Origin: Luteipulveratus halotolerans
GTDB taxonomy: Bacteria > Actinomycetota > Actinomycetes > Actinomycetales > Dermatophilaceae
Assembly (NCBI RefSeq): GCF_001247745.1
Contig: NZ_LAIR01000002.1
Location: 2,418,001-2,482,000 of the forward strand
Direction: 5' to 3'
DNA: 64,000 nt
The notes beneath the pieces are model-generated. The model saw only the letters and a list, made by a program, of their open reading frames with translations, made no database searches and was not told the DNA's origin. Numbering within the stretch: the stretch's first letter is position 1; the number at the start of each line of letters is the position of its first letter. Positions 49,496-58,049 of the stretch are shown one piece after another. A program made the translations under genes and the position numbers.

Positions 49496-50275
49496 TCAGC
49501 CCTGACTCATGATGTCGGTGTTGTAGCGCTCGACCACCTCGTCGATCTCACCGTCGGCGACGAGCTCGCCGCCGCGCAGGTAGAGGCCTCGGGTGCAGAA
49601 GCGTTTGAGGTCGCCCTCGGAGTGCGACACCAGGAACAGGGTGCGACCCTGGCCGAGCAGGGCCTCCATCCGGTCGTAGCACTTCTCACGGAAGCCCTTG
49701 TCACCGACCGCGAGCACCTCGTCGACCAGGATGATCGGCTCGTCCAGACAGGTGATGACCGAGAAGCCGAGGCGGATCTGCATACCCGAGGAGAAGTGCC
49801 GGAACGGCTTGTCGATGCCGTCGCGGACCTGGGGGCCGGCGAACTCCACGATGTCGTCGAAGCGCTCGTCGATCTCCGCCTCGGACATGCCGTGCAGGCC
49901 CGCGGCGAGGTAGATGTTCTCGCGGGCGCTGAGCTCGCCGATGAAGCCACCGGTCAGCTCGATGAGCGGGGCGACGCCCTCGCGCACGGTCGCCTTGCCC
50001 TCGTCGGGGACGAGCGTGCCGGCGATCAGCTTGAGCAGCGTCGACTTGCCCTCACCGTTGCCGCCGACCAGGCCGACGGCCTCGCCGCGCCCGACCTCGA
50101 AGGAGATGTTGCGCAGTGGCCAGAACGTCTCCTTGTCGTGGCTCGTCGTGCGCTGGAACACGATCTCGCGCAGCGAGAGCTTGCGCTTGCGTCCGCGCAG
50201 GAACTCGATGCCGAGGTCCTCGACGGTGATCACGGGCTCGCCGGGCGCCGTACGCCACTGAACGGTGTCGGTCAC
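49496..50275 (-). CDS. wzt: ABC transporter ATP-binding protein, Wzt/TagH type polysaccharide exporter
   Basis: A 259-residue ATPase energising export of a lipid-linked polymer. Walker A GGNGEGKST (71-79), signature HFSSGMQIRLGF, where FSSGM is characteristic of O-antigen and teichoic-acid exporters, and Walker B IILVDEVLAVGD. The N-terminal EFLRGRKRKLSLREIV extension is typical of the TagH/Wzt group. There is no C-terminal glycan-binding domain, as in simple exporters. GTG start 1 base after the permease stop. Confidence 0.92.
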   Translation of the reverse strand: MTDTVQWRTAPGEPVITVEDLGIEFLRGRKRKLSLREIVFQRTTSHDKETFWPLRNISFEVGRGEAVGLVGGNGEGKSTLLKLIAGTLVPDEGKATVREGVAPLIELTGGFIGELSARENIYLAAGLHGMSEAEIDERFDDIVEFAGPQVRDGIDKPFRHFSSGMQIRLGFSVITCLDEPIILVDEVLAVGDKGFREKCYDRMEALLGQGRTLFLVSHSEGDLKRFCTRGLYLRGGELVADGEIDEVVERYNTDIMSQG

Positions 50276-50276
50276 G

Positions 50277-51104
50277 TCAGATCTCCTTCAGGACGGCCGA
50301 CTCGAGCTTGCGGAAGACCCAGAGGCCGAACACCAGCCAGGCGACCGAGATGGCCGCAGCCGTGCCCCAGGCGGCCAGGTCGACCTCGACCGTGGTCGAG
50401 AGGCCCACTCGCCACATGTCCATGATCCCGACGAGCGGGTTGAACATCATCAGGTCACGCGCCCACGGGAGCTTGTCGTCGACGAGGTCCATGGCGTAGA
50501 CGATCGGCGTGAAGTAGAAGAGCATCCGCAGCACGATGCGCACGATGCGGACGAAGTCGTCGACGAGTGCGGTCACGGGCGCCATCACCAGCCCCATCCC
50601 GATGCACAGGATGAACTGCAGGACCAGCGCCGGGATGATCGCGACGAGCCGCCAGTTGAGGCTGACGTCGCCGTCGCCGAGGTGGACTCCGGCCATCACC
50701 AGCACGACGAACAGCACGAGCACGGGCAACGACAGCAGGAACTCGATGCCCTTGGCGATCACGACCCGGATCACCCACATCTCACGCGGGATGTTGGTCG
50801 ACCGCACGAGCAGCCGTTCGGCGTACAGGGCACGGGCGGTCTCGTTGATCGAGTTGTTGAACCAGTTCCACGGGAGCATGCCCGCGAGCAGGTAGACGAT
50901 GAAGACCAGGTCGTTGGCGCCGGTGTGGCGTGCGAGCAGCACACCGAAGACGAAGAAGAAGACCAGGCCCATCGCGAGCGGGTCGATCAGGGTCCACAGG
51001 TAGCCGAGCCAGCTGCGGGCGTAGCGCACACGCAGGTCGCGCCGGACGAGGGTGTCGAGCACCTTGCGGTGAGACCAGATTCTCGCCAGCCGCGTGGTGT
51101 CCAT
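50277..51104 (-). CDS. wzm: ABC transporter permease, Wzm/TagG type polysaccharide exporter
   Basis: A 275-residue ABC-2 permease. The N-terminal amphipathic region with LVRRDLRVRYARSWLGYLWTLIDPL (quoted by its ends: LVRRDLRVRY, YLWTLIDPL) is diagnostic for O-antigen and teichoic-acid exporters. Six membrane spans follow, with PWNWFNNSI and FYFTPIVYAMDLV conserved elements. With the adjacent ATPase it moves the finished undecaprenyl-linked polymer out for attachment by LCP proteins. The ATG giving MDTTRLARIW is the only start that excludes unrelated upstream frame. Confidence 0.93.
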   Translation of the reverse strand: MDTTRLARIWSHRKVLDTLVRRDLRVRYARSWLGYLWTLIDPLAMGLVFFFVFGVLLARHTGANDLVFIVYLLAGMLPWNWFNNSINETARALYAERLLVRSTNIPREMWVIRVVIAKGIEFLLSLPVLVLFVVLVMAGVHLGDGDVSLNWRLVAIIPALVLQFILCIGMGLVMAPVTALVDDFVRIVRIVLRMLFYFTPIVYAMDLVDDKLPWARDLMMFNPLVGIMDMWRVGLSTTVEVDLAAWGTAAAISVAWLVFGLWVFRKLESAVLKEI

Positions 51105-51163
51105 GCCGTCCTTGCCTGGGTGGGGTGATGCCGTCGAAAACGCGCTCCGGTGAGCGCGCCGAG

Positions 51164-52216
51164 TCAGGCTACCGCCCCGTTGCTGGGAGTCGTCTGTGCC
51201 TCGCCCAGACCGGTCGGCTCGTCCTGCAGCCGGATCGTGCTGGTGAGGAAGCCCCACCCCCAGGTCATGTGCATGGTGGCCAGGACGGCGGGCATCCGCG
51301 CCATCACCGCGAGGCCGTCCGCACGGGCCACCGCCACGCCGCCGACCGTCACGGCCGCCACGTAGCCGGCCGGCAGCAGCCACAACGGGCTCCACAGCAC
51401 GCCGCCGACCGCGCCGAGCGCCACGCCTGCCAGGGCCGCCGGCGGTGCGAGGTAGCGCAGGTTGATCGAGCCGGGGTGCTGGCGGGCGACCACACGGCGC
51501 CAGCGGCCGTAGTCGCGGTACTGACGAGCCAGCGCCCGGAACGACCCGCGCGGGCGGTACTCGACCCGCAGCTCGGGCGTGAACCACACCAGCCCGCCGG
51601 CCTGCCGGATCCGGTAGTTCATCTCCCAGTCCTGAGCGCGGCTGAACCGGCTGTCGTAGCCGCCGACACGCCGCAGCCACTCGCGACGGAACACCCCGAG
51701 GTAGACGGTCTCGGCCTCGCCCGCCTCACCGCCGAGCTTGAACCGGGCGCCACCGACTCCGAGCCGCGACTTCATCGCGGTCGCCACGGCGCGCTCGAAC
51801 GACGTGGTGCCGACGGCGTCCATGATGCCGCCGACATTGGCGGCGCCGGTCTCGTCGAGCACGCGGACGGCCGTGGCGAGGTAGTCGGCCGAGAGGATCC
51901 CGTGCCCGTCGACCCGGACCACGACGTCGTACGCCGCCGCGGCGAGCGCTGCGTTGAGGGCGTCGGGCGTGCGTCCGCTCGGGTTGTCGACGAGGCGTAC
52001 GCGCGCGTCGTCAGCCGCGAGCTGCTCGGCGACCTCGTGGGTGCGGTCGCTGCTCGGCCCGACCGCGAGGATGACCTCGACCGGGCCCGGGGCCGGCTGG
52101 CTCAGGACCGCCTCGACGGCGTGGGCGAGGTGACGCTCCTCGTTGAGGATGGGCATCACCACCGAGATACCGGTGGCTGTGGCTGCGGGCGCGCGGTCAC
52201 CTGTGTCCTGTGTCAT
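51164..52216 (-). CDS. Family 2 glycosyltransferase with C-terminal membrane segments
   Basis: A 350-residue GT2 enzyme: ISVVMPILNEERHLAHAV (17-34), VILAVGPSSDRT, the acidic VRVDGHG motif (98-104) in the DxD position, GVFRREWLRRVGGYD and an SRAQDWEMNYRIRQAGG acceptor motif related to QDWE/QRRW signatures. Two hydrophobic segments at about 257-275 and 283-300 anchor it. Probably acts on the lipid-linked glycan precursor, perhaps early in assembly. Lies just upstream of the exporter pair, 59 bases from the permease start. Confidence 0.88.
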   Translation of the reverse strand: MTQDTGDRAPAATATGISVVMPILNEERHLAHAVEAVLSQPAPGPVEVILAVGPSSDRTHEVAEQLAADDARVRLVDNPSGRTPDALNAALAAAAYDVVVRVDGHGILSADYLATAVRVLDETGAANVGGIMDAVGTTSFERAVATAMKSRLGVGGARFKLGGEAGEAETVYLGVFRREWLRRVGGYDSRFSRAQDWEMNYRIRQAGGLVWFTPELRVEYRPRGSFRALARQYRDYGRWRRVVARQHPGSINLRYLAPPAALAGVALGAVGGVLWSPLWLLPAGYVAAVTVGGVAVARADGLAVMARMPAVLATMHMTWGWGFLTSTIRLQDEPTGLGEAQTTPSNGAVA

Positions 52217-52300
52217 GGCGGCACGAGGCTACAGGCCGGCCGCGGGCGTGTGCGGGGTGTCCGGCACGTCGACGTCCCGGCAGCATGCACCTGCGGCCGC

Positions 52301-52306
52301 TACCCT
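52301..52306 (+). promoter_or_regulatory. -10 hexamer TACCCT, leaderless promoter of the LCP gene
   Basis: Followed by 6 bases and the GTG start codon. Confidence 0.55.
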
Positions 52307-52312
52307 GTCGCG

Positions 52313-53692
52313 GTGCCTCAGGACGACGAGCAGCAAGGACGCCGCGCAGGACGACCGGGCGGGCGACCCAGCCCCGACGACGCTTTCACGGTGGACACCC
52401 GCCGCGGCGGCGGGACGCGCCCTGCGCGACCCCGCGGCCCTCGGCCGGGCGCCGGTGGTGGGAGACCACCAGGCGGTGGAGCCCGCCCGATCCCGGTGCG
52501 CAGCAACGACCAGCGCCCGCAGTACGACGACGGCGGCGCCACCCAGGCGATGCCGAACCGTCCGCGCCCGGGCGGCGCACCGGCGTACGACGACACGCAG
52601 CGGCTCCCGGCCGGTCCGCGCCGCCCGGTGGACGACGGCGGCCACGGCGAGGTGCCGCCGCCCGGTGGGCCTGGCGGTCCTCGTGGCCCCCGCGGGCCTC
52701 GGCCGCCCGCCGGTGACCGGCCTGTCGGCGCTCCCCGTCGCCGGCGTCGTTGGCCCAGGTGGGTCGCGGCGTTCGTCGTGATCCTGCTGCTGTGGGTGGC
52801 CGCCATCGCCTGGGCGGGCAACGCGGTGTGGGGCAAGGTCGAGAAGGTCGACGCGCTCCCGACCGACGAGCGGCCCGCCGACGGCAAGGGCAAGAACTTC
52901 GTGCTGGTCGGCTCCGACAGCCGCGAAGGACTCACCAACGAGCAGAAGAAGACGCTCGGCACCGGCTCGTCCGCCGGCAAGCGCACCGACTCGATCATGG
53001 TGCTGCACATGCCGGACAGCGGTGACCCGACGTTGGTCAGCATCCCCCGCGACAGCTACGTCAAGATCCCCGGCCACCGCCGCAACAAGATCAACGCCTC
53101 GTTCTCCGAGGGCGGGCCCAAGCTGCTCATCCAGACCGTCGAGGACGCGACGGACCTGCGTATCGACGGCTACATGGAGATCGGGTTCGGCGGGTTCGCC
53201 TCGGTGGTCGACTCCGTCGGCGGCGTGAAGATGTGCCTGCCCAAGCCGATGAAGGACGAGAAGGCGCACATCGACCTGCCCGCCGGGTGCCAGAACCTCG
53301 ACGGCAAGAACGCCCTCGGCTACGTCCGGGCGCGCTACTCCGACCCGCTCGGCGACCTCGGTCGCGCCAAGCGTCAGCGCGAGTTCCTCGGTGCGCTGAT
53401 GAAGAAGATGGCGACGCCGAGCAACATCATCAACCCCTTCAAGCTCAAGAAGATGGGCACCTCCGGCGCCCAGGGCGTCGCGGTCGACCACGACATGGGC
53501 CCCATCCAGGCGCTGAAGATCATGTGGGCGCTCAAGGGCTTGTCGAGCGGCAAGGGTCAGTCGATCCAGGTGCCGGTCTCGGACAACAACCTCTCCACGC
53601 CCGCCGGCTCAGCCGTGAAGTGGGACAGCGACCAGGCCAAGGCGCTGTTCGAGGCCCTCAACAACGACCAGACCCCGACGGTGAAGCCGTAG
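52313..53692 (+). CDS. LytR-CpsA-Psr (LCP) family glycopolymer ligase
   Basis: A 459-residue membrane protein. Residues 1-145 are a disordered cytosolic region very rich in Gly, Pro and Arg; a single span at about 150-168 follows an RRRRR stop-transfer cluster; the LCP domain lies outside. Family motifs: VLVGSDSRE, AGKRTDSIMVLHM, VSIPRDSYVKIPG with catalytic Arg residues, NKINASFSEGG and LGYVRARYSDPLGDLGRAKRQ. LCP enzymes transfer undecaprenyl-pyrophosphate-linked polymers to peptidoglycan or arabinogalactan. The adjacent exporter makes this the likely final step of the locus. GTG start defined by the promoter. Confidence 0.94.
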   Translation: MPQDDEQQGRRAGRPGGRPSPDDAFTVDTRRGGGTRPARPRGPRPGAGGGRPPGGGARPIPVRSNDQRPQYDDGGATQAMPNRPRPGGAPAYDDTQRLPAGPRRPVDDGGHGEVPPPGGPGGPRGPRGPRPPAGDRPVGAPRRRRRWPRWVAAFVVILLLWVAAIAWAGNAVWGKVEKVDALPTDERPADGKGKNFVLVGSDSREGLTNEQKKTLGTGSSAGKRTDSIMVLHMPDSGDPTLVSIPRDSYVKIPGHRRNKINASFSEGGPKLLIQTVEDATDLRIDGYMEIGFGGFASVVDSVGGVKMCLPKPMKDEKAHIDLPAGCQNLDGKNALGYVRARYSDPLGDLGRAKRQREFLGALMKKMATPSNIINPFKLKKMGTSGAQGVAVDHDMGPIQALKIMWALKGLSSGKGQSIQVPVSDNNLSTPAGSAVKWDSDQAKALFEALNNDQTPTVKP

Positions 53693-53715
53693 CGCGTCCT
53701 GCGTCTCCTCCCCTA

Positions 53716-53761
53716 CACAGCAGAAGGTTCGAGCGTCATGACGCTCGAACCTTCTGCTGTG
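53716..53761. terminator. 46-bp perfect palindrome between convergent genes
   Basis: Every base pairs with its partner across the centre (outer arms begin CACAGCAGAAGG), leaving no unpaired loop beyond the folding minimum. It lies after the LCP gene and before the acyl-CoA dehydrogenase stop, fitting a two-way terminator. Confidence 0.75.
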
Positions 53762-53781
53762 GGTGGCGGGTGGGGCCTCGC

Positions 53782-54948
53782 TCAGCCCTTGAGGAGCTGG
53801 CGGGCCATCACCATGCGCTGGATCTGGTTGGTGCCTTCGTAGATCTGGGTGATCTTGGCGTCGCGCATCATGCGCTCGACCGGGTGGTCCTTGACGTAGC
53901 CGGCACCACCGAGCAGCTGCACGGCGTCGGTCGTGACCTCCATGGCGACGTCCGAGGCGAAGCACTTGGCGGCCGCACCGAAGAACGGGAGGTCGTCGTC
54001 GTGCCGCTCGGACTTGGCCGCGGCGACGTAGACCATCTGACGCGCCGCCTCGAGCTTCATGGCCATGTCGCCGAGCATGAACTGCAGACCCTGGAACTCG
54101 GCGATGGCCTTGCCGAACTGCTTGCGCTCCTTGACGTAGCCGAGGGCGTAGTCGAGCGCACCCTGGGCGATGCCGACGGCCTGGGCGCCGATCGTGACGC
54201 GCGTGTGGTCGAGCGTACGCAGCGCGATCTTCAGGCCCTCGCCCTCGGCGCCGACGAGACGATCGCCCGGGATGCGGCACTGGTCGAAGTGCAGCTCGCG
54301 GGTGGGGCTGCCCTTGATGCCGAGCTTGCGCTCGGGCTCACCGAAGCCGAAGCCCTCGTCGGACTTCTCGACGACGAACGCCGAGATGTTGCGGCCACGC
54401 TCACCGTCGGGGTCGGTGACGGCGAGGACGGTGTAGAACTGCGAGACACCGGCGTTGGTGATCCACGACTTCTGCCCGTTGAGGACGTAGTCGTCGCCGT
54501 CCTTCTTGGCGCGGCACTTCATCGAGGCGGTGTCGGAGCCGGCCTCACGCTCGGACAGGCCGTAGGAGAACATCGCCTCGCCCTTGGCCAGCGGCGGGAG
54601 GTACTTGGCCTTGACCTCCTCGGACGCCCCGAGGATGACCGGCATCGAGCCGAGCTTGTTGACCGCGGGGATCAGCGAGGACGACGCGCACGCACGCGCG
54701 ACCTCCTCGATGACGATGCACGTCGCGAGCGCGTCGGCGCCGACACCGTCGTACTCCTCCGCGACGTGCGGAGCGTGGAAGTCGGCCGCGACGAGAGCTT
54801 CGAGTGCCGCCTGCGGGAACTCGCTCTTCTCGTCGACCTCAGCGGCGTGCGGCGCGATCTTGTCATCGGCGACGGCGCGGACGGCCTCGCGGAGGGCCTC
54901 GTGGTCCTCCGAGATCTTGTACAGGTCGAAGTCAGGGTTCCCAGTCAC
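53782..54948 (-). CDS. Acyl-CoA dehydrogenase
   Basis: FAD enzyme introducing the 2,3-double bond in acyl-CoA for fatty- or branched-acid breakdown. A 388-residue protein of normal length: FSYGLSEREAGSDTASM (FAD-binding region), WITNAGVSQFYTVLAVTD, KLGIKGSPTRELHFDQCRIP, and the C-terminal YEGTNQIQRMVMAR motif with the catalytic Glu of short-chain type enzymes. GTG start with a TAGAGT box 7 bases upstream, so leaderless; the box overlaps the stop of the secreted-protein gene. Chain-length preference cannot be told. Confidence 0.93.
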   Translation of the reverse strand: MTGNPDFDLYKISEDHEALREAVRAVADDKIAPHAAEVDEKSEFPQAALEALVAADFHAPHVAEEYDGVGADALATCIVIEEVARACASSSLIPAVNKLGSMPVILGASEEVKAKYLPPLAKGEAMFSYGLSEREAGSDTASMKCRAKKDGDDYVLNGQKSWITNAGVSQFYTVLAVTDPDGERGRNISAFVVEKSDEGFGFGEPERKLGIKGSPTRELHFDQCRIPGDRLVGAEGEGLKIALRTLDHTRVTIGAQAVGIAQGALDYALGYVKERKQFGKAIAEFQGLQFMLGDMAMKLEAARQMVYVAAAKSERHDDDLPFFGAAAKCFASDVAMEVTTDAVQLLGGAGYVKDHPVERMMRDAKITQIYEGTNQIQRMVMARQLLKG

Positions 54949-54955
54949 GGGGGGC

Positions 54956-54961
54956 ACTCTA
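54956..54961 (-). promoter_or_regulatory. -10 hexamer TAGAGT, leaderless promoter of the acyl-CoA dehydrogenase gene
   Basis: Its first three bases are also the TAG stop codon of the upstream gene. Confidence 0.5.
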
Positions 54962-55513
54962 CTTCGGGGCGGGCGTGCCCTCCGACGCCGTCTCGTGAGC
55001 GGCGGCGGCGATGCTCGGCAGCGCCGCGGCGTCGAAGCGGGACTTGTCGAGCGTGACCGAGACTCCGACACCAGGGCGCAGCAGCCACAGGATCTGGTCT
55101 CCTGCGAGCCAGGCATCGGTGCCGTGGACCTTCGTCGGTGTGTACGCCGCTTCCTCGCTCGGGCGCTCCTGCCACGGGACGACCCAGTCGTGGAACGCCG
55201 CCGGCGAGCTGAACCGGTCGGACCGTACGACGGTGACCGACAGGTCGACGACAGCGCCCTCGGCGTTGGTGGACTCCCAGACGCCGGTGGTGATCTGCAC
55301 GCCGTCGTCCTCGGAGCCGAACGCGCTGTGCTCGCCGAGGCCGGCGGGCAGCTGGGGCAGCGTCACTCCCCCGACCTCGGCGGGAGCTGCACTGGGCTGG
55401 GCGGGACCGGGGTGGGACGTCATGGTGGTGTCTGCTCCTTGACTCCAGGACGGTGCGGCGGTGCCGACGGCTGCCAGCGCGGCGCACACCGCGACGAGGA
55501 CGGGACGGATCAT
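54959..55513 (-). CDS. Small secreted protein, unknown function
   Basis: A 184-residue protein with a Sec signal (MIRPVLVAVCAALAAVGTAAPSWS region, quoted by ends: MIRPVLVAV, AAPSWS; cleavage near residue 25). A Thr/Pro/Ala-rich linker precedes a compact domain with VQITTGVWES, VVDLSVTVVRSDRFSSPAAF and LLRPGVGVSVTLDK strands. No lipobox cysteine is in the right place, so it is probably released. GAAGGAG is well placed before the ATG. Not recognised as a named family. Confidence 0.75.
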   Translation of the reverse strand: MIRPVLVAVCAALAAVGTAAPSWSQGADTTMTSHPGPAQPSAAPAEVGGVTLPQLPAGLGEHSAFGSEDDGVQITTGVWESTNAEGAVVDLSVTVVRSDRFSSPAAFHDWVVPWQERPSEEAAYTPTKVHGTDAWLAGDQILWLLRPGVGVSVTLDKSRFDAAALPSIAAAAHETASEGTPAPK

Positions 55514-55649
55514 GGTGGGGCTCCTTCGAGGATCGGTGACTGATCCGATCCTGGGCTGGAGCACCCGGCTCGCACTATGCCCGACCGCGCGCCTGTGGAC
55601 GGCGATGCGCGTACGACGAACGTGTGGACAGCAGGTGACGTCGGGGCGC

Positions 55650-56189
55650 TCAGAACAGCGGCTGCGGGAGCACACCCTCGAGCTCGAGCAGCCGTCGCTT
55701 GGTCTCGACCCCGCCGCCGAACCCGACCATCGAGCCGTCGGCCCCGACCACGCGATGGCAGGGCACGACGACCGGCAGCGGGTTGGACCCCATGGCGATG
55801 CCGACGGCCTGCGCGGCCTGCGGCTGGCCGACCCGGGCTGCGAGGTCGCCGTAGGCGACGACCGTGCCGTAGGCCACCCCTGACGCGAGCTCGCGCAGCA
55901 CCTGCTGGTTGAACCCGGACGACAGCGACCAGTCGAGCGCGAGGTCGAAGTCGGTGCGGCGTCCGGCGAGGTAGTCCTCGACCTGACGCACCGGCTCCAC
56001 CAGCAACGCGGTGCGGCACTCGACCGGCTCGGCATCGAGGCGGGCGCCGATGCGCTCGAGCGTGCGCTCGCGCACCTGCGGATCGGCGTGGAAGACGACC
56101 GACACCAGCCCCTGGGCCGTGGCCGCCAGCAGCAGCGGGCCGATGACCGTGTCGAGCACGGTCCACTCCAGACGCACGGGTCGAGTCAC
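55650..56189 (-). CDS. ogt: Methylated-DNA-protein-cysteine S-methyltransferase
   Basis: Suicidal repair protein that removes alkyl groups from O6-alkylguanine. A 179-residue protein: N-terminal ribonuclease-like half, the DNA-binding helix with Arg finger in GTVVAYGDLAARVG, and the active-site VPCHRVV motif with the acceptor Cys near 143; the closing GFGGGVETKRRLLELEG is standard. It sits near the EamA gene (9-base gap) and may be cotranscribed. Clear identification. Confidence 0.95.
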   Translation of the reverse strand: MTRPVRLEWTVLDTVIGPLLLAATAQGLVSVVFHADPQVRERTLERIGARLDAEPVECRTALLVEPVRQVEDYLAGRRTDFDLALDWSLSSGFNQQVLRELASGVAYGTVVAYGDLAARVGQPQAAQAVGIAMGSNPLPVVVPCHRVVGADGSMVGFGGGVETKRRLLELEGVLPQPLF

Positions 56190-56198
56190 CTGCTCAGG

Positions 56199-57116
56199 CT
56201 AGGTGTGCGCACCGACAGACGCAGCCGGAGCGGGTACGCCGACGTCGCCCGTCGGCCGCCGACGTCGCGACTCCCGGCCCACAACACAGGCGAGGGCACC
56301 GATGACCAGCCCGACCAGGACGCCGAGGTCGGGTCGGGTGCCGATCAGCAGCCAGGTCAGCAACGCCGCCCCGGACGGGATGACGGCGAAGAGCATCGCC
56401 ACCTGCGCGGCCCCGGCCTGCTTGACCGCGTGGAGGTACAGCGTCATCCCGAGCACCGAGCTGAGCACCACCATCGCGAGCACCGACAGCAGGGCTTGAC
56501 GCGCGTCGTACACCTCGACGGGAGCGGTGAGCGAGAACGCGACCGCGAACGGGATGGACGCCGTGACCCCGATGGCGCTCACCGGGACGGCGTCGACACC
56601 GACGAGCCGCCGCTGCTGCAGCACCCCGCCGAGCGAGAGCCCGAGCAGCGCGACCAGCGGCGCGAGCGACGCGCTGTCGAGACCGCCCACGTCGGCCACG
56701 CGCCCGGCGAACGCCACCACCACCGCCACGAGGGCCAGCACGAGCGCGACCACGCGTCGTGCTGACACCCGCTCGCCGAGCAGGACAGCGGCGAGCAGCG
56801 TCGTCGCCAGCGGGTTCATCGCGACGACGAGCGCCACCAGCACGGGCGAGACACCGAGCCGCATGGCCTCGTAACAGCTGATGAACTGCACCGCCTCGGT
56901 GAGCAGGCCGACGACGACCGCATCCCGCAGCTGGGTGCCCCGCGGCCACCAAGCGCCACTCACCCGGGCGATCACGGCGAGCGCGATCGCCGACAGCACG
57001 AAGCGCGCGGTCAGCAACGGTCCGGGCGCCATCGCCTCGACGCCGAGGGCGCCGACCGGGTAGCCGAGGGCGTACAGGAACGCGACCGTCACGGCCAGAC
57101 GTGGTTGCAACCTCAT
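56199..57116 (-). CDS. EamA/DMT-superfamily transporter
   Basis: A 305-residue drug/metabolite transporter with ten predicted membrane spans in two EamA repeats: first repeat about 5-135 (GVEAMAPGPLLTARFVLS; LVALVVAMNPLATTLLAAVLLGE, quoted by ends), second about 150-285 (LLGLSLGGVLQQRRLVG; AMLFAVIPSGAALLTWLLIG). Probably exports an amino acid or similar metabolite; substrate unknown. Divergent from a LysR regulator, with a strong operator palindrome in the shared region, so it is likely the regulator's target. Confidence 0.9.
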   Translation of the reverse strand: MRLQPRLAVTVAFLYALGYPVGALGVEAMAPGPLLTARFVLSAIALAVIARVSGAWWPRGTQLRDAVVVGLLTEAVQFISCYEAMRLGVSPVLVALVVAMNPLATTLLAAVLLGERVSARRVVALVLALVAVVVAFAGRVADVGGLDSASLAPLVALLGLSLGGVLQQRRLVGVDAVPVSAIGVTASIPFAVAFSLTAPVEVYDARQALLSVLAMVVLSSVLGMTLYLHAVKQAGAAQVAMLFAVIPSGAALLTWLLIGTRPDLGVLVGLVIGALACVVGRESRRRRPTGDVGVPAPAASVGAHT

Positions 57117-57155
57117 GTCGAACAGCGTCCGCCCACAACCGAACCCGCGTCCAAC

Positions 57156-57195
57156 AATGATCGTGAATCACTATCAATCATGATTCGCGATCATT
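57156..57195. promoter_or_regulatory. Operator-like inverted repeat between the EamA and LysR genes
   Basis: 15-base arms AATGATCGTGAATCA and TGATTCGCGATCATT (one mismatch) are separated by 10 bases. A second ATCAATCATGATT pattern sits at the centre. The region is conspicuously AT-rich. It fits a LysR-type binding site controlling both divergent genes. Confidence 0.7.
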
Positions 57196-57207
57196 TATTG
57201 TCAGCAG

Positions 57208-58047
57208 GTGAGCACCCTCGACATCGCGCCGCTGCGGTCGCTCGTGGCCGTCGCCGCAGCCGGTGGCTTCCACCGCGCCGCCGCCACGCTGCACCTCACG
57301 CAGTCGGCCGTCAGCCAGCACGTCCGTCGGCTGGAGCAGGCGACCGGCGTACCCCTCGTCGAGCGCGTCGGCCGCCGCACCCGGTTCACGCCCGACGGCG
57401 AGAGGCTGCTCGTCGAGGCCCGGCGCATCCTCGCCGCCCACGACGCGGCGCTCGGCCTGTTCGAGCGCTCACGCGCCGACCTGCTCACGATCGCGGCCGC
57501 CCAGCACGCCGCCGAGATCCTGCTGCCCGAGATGATGCCGGCGGTGCGAGATCGCTTGCCGGACAAGGAGATTCGCCTGCGCCTCGATCGTTCGTACGCC
57601 GTCCAGGACATGGTCGAGTCCGGTGCGATCGACGTCGCAGTGTTCACCGAGCTCGGCGCAGCGCCGCCGCAGCAGCGCAGCCGGCTGCACCTGCAGTGGT
57701 ACGCCACGCCGGGCTGGGAGCCCCCGGTCGACGCACCCGTCCCGCTCGTCGTCTTCGACGCGCCCTGCTCTCTGCGGCAGCCGGCGTTCGACACGCTCTC
57801 CGACAGCGGCCTGCGCTGGCAGATCGTGGTCGAGGTCGGTGACCTCTCCGGCGCGCAGTCAGCAGCGCGCGCCGGCCTCGGCGTGGTCCTGCTGCCGACG
57901 CTCGGTCGCTCGCCCGAGGGTTTGCAACCCGTCACAGACCTGCCCGAGCCACCGCCGGTGCACATGGGCGTGCACACCAGCGAGCGCACGCCCAAGGTCG
58001 TCGGCGAGACCGTACGCCGGGCGGTCCGGCGGGCGATGCAGGGCTGA
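57208..58047 (+). CDS. LysR-family transcriptional regulator
   Basis: A 279-residue LTTR. N-terminal winged helix-turn-helix: DIAPLRSLVAVAAAGGFHRAAATLHLTQSAVSQHVRRLE (quoted by ends: DIAPLRSLVAV, LTQSAVSQHVRRLE), then the linker helix and a periplasmic-binding-protein-like effector domain from about 90. The GTG lies 6 bases after a TATTGT -10 box next to the operator palindrome. It likely controls the divergent EamA transporter gene and itself; the effector is unknown. Confidence 0.92.
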   Translation: MSTLDIAPLRSLVAVAAAGGFHRAAATLHLTQSAVSQHVRRLEQATGVPLVERVGRRTRFTPDGERLLVEARRILAAHDAALGLFERSRADLLTIAAAQHAAEILLPEMMPAVRDRLPDKEIRLRLDRSYAVQDMVESGAIDVAVFTELGAAPPQQRSRLHLQWYATPGWEPPVDAPVPLVVFDAPCSLRQPAFDTLSDSGLRWQIVVEVGDLSGAQSAARAGLGVVLLPTLGRSPEGLQPVTDLPEPPPVHMGVHTSERTPKVVGETVRRAVRRAMQG

Positions 58048-58049
58048 GG

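Noticed and set aside
50930..52312. A much longer LCP protein starting far upstream
   Set aside because: The upstream open frame is antisense to the GT2 and permease genes and has no protein-like character; a -10 box points to the GTG at 52313.
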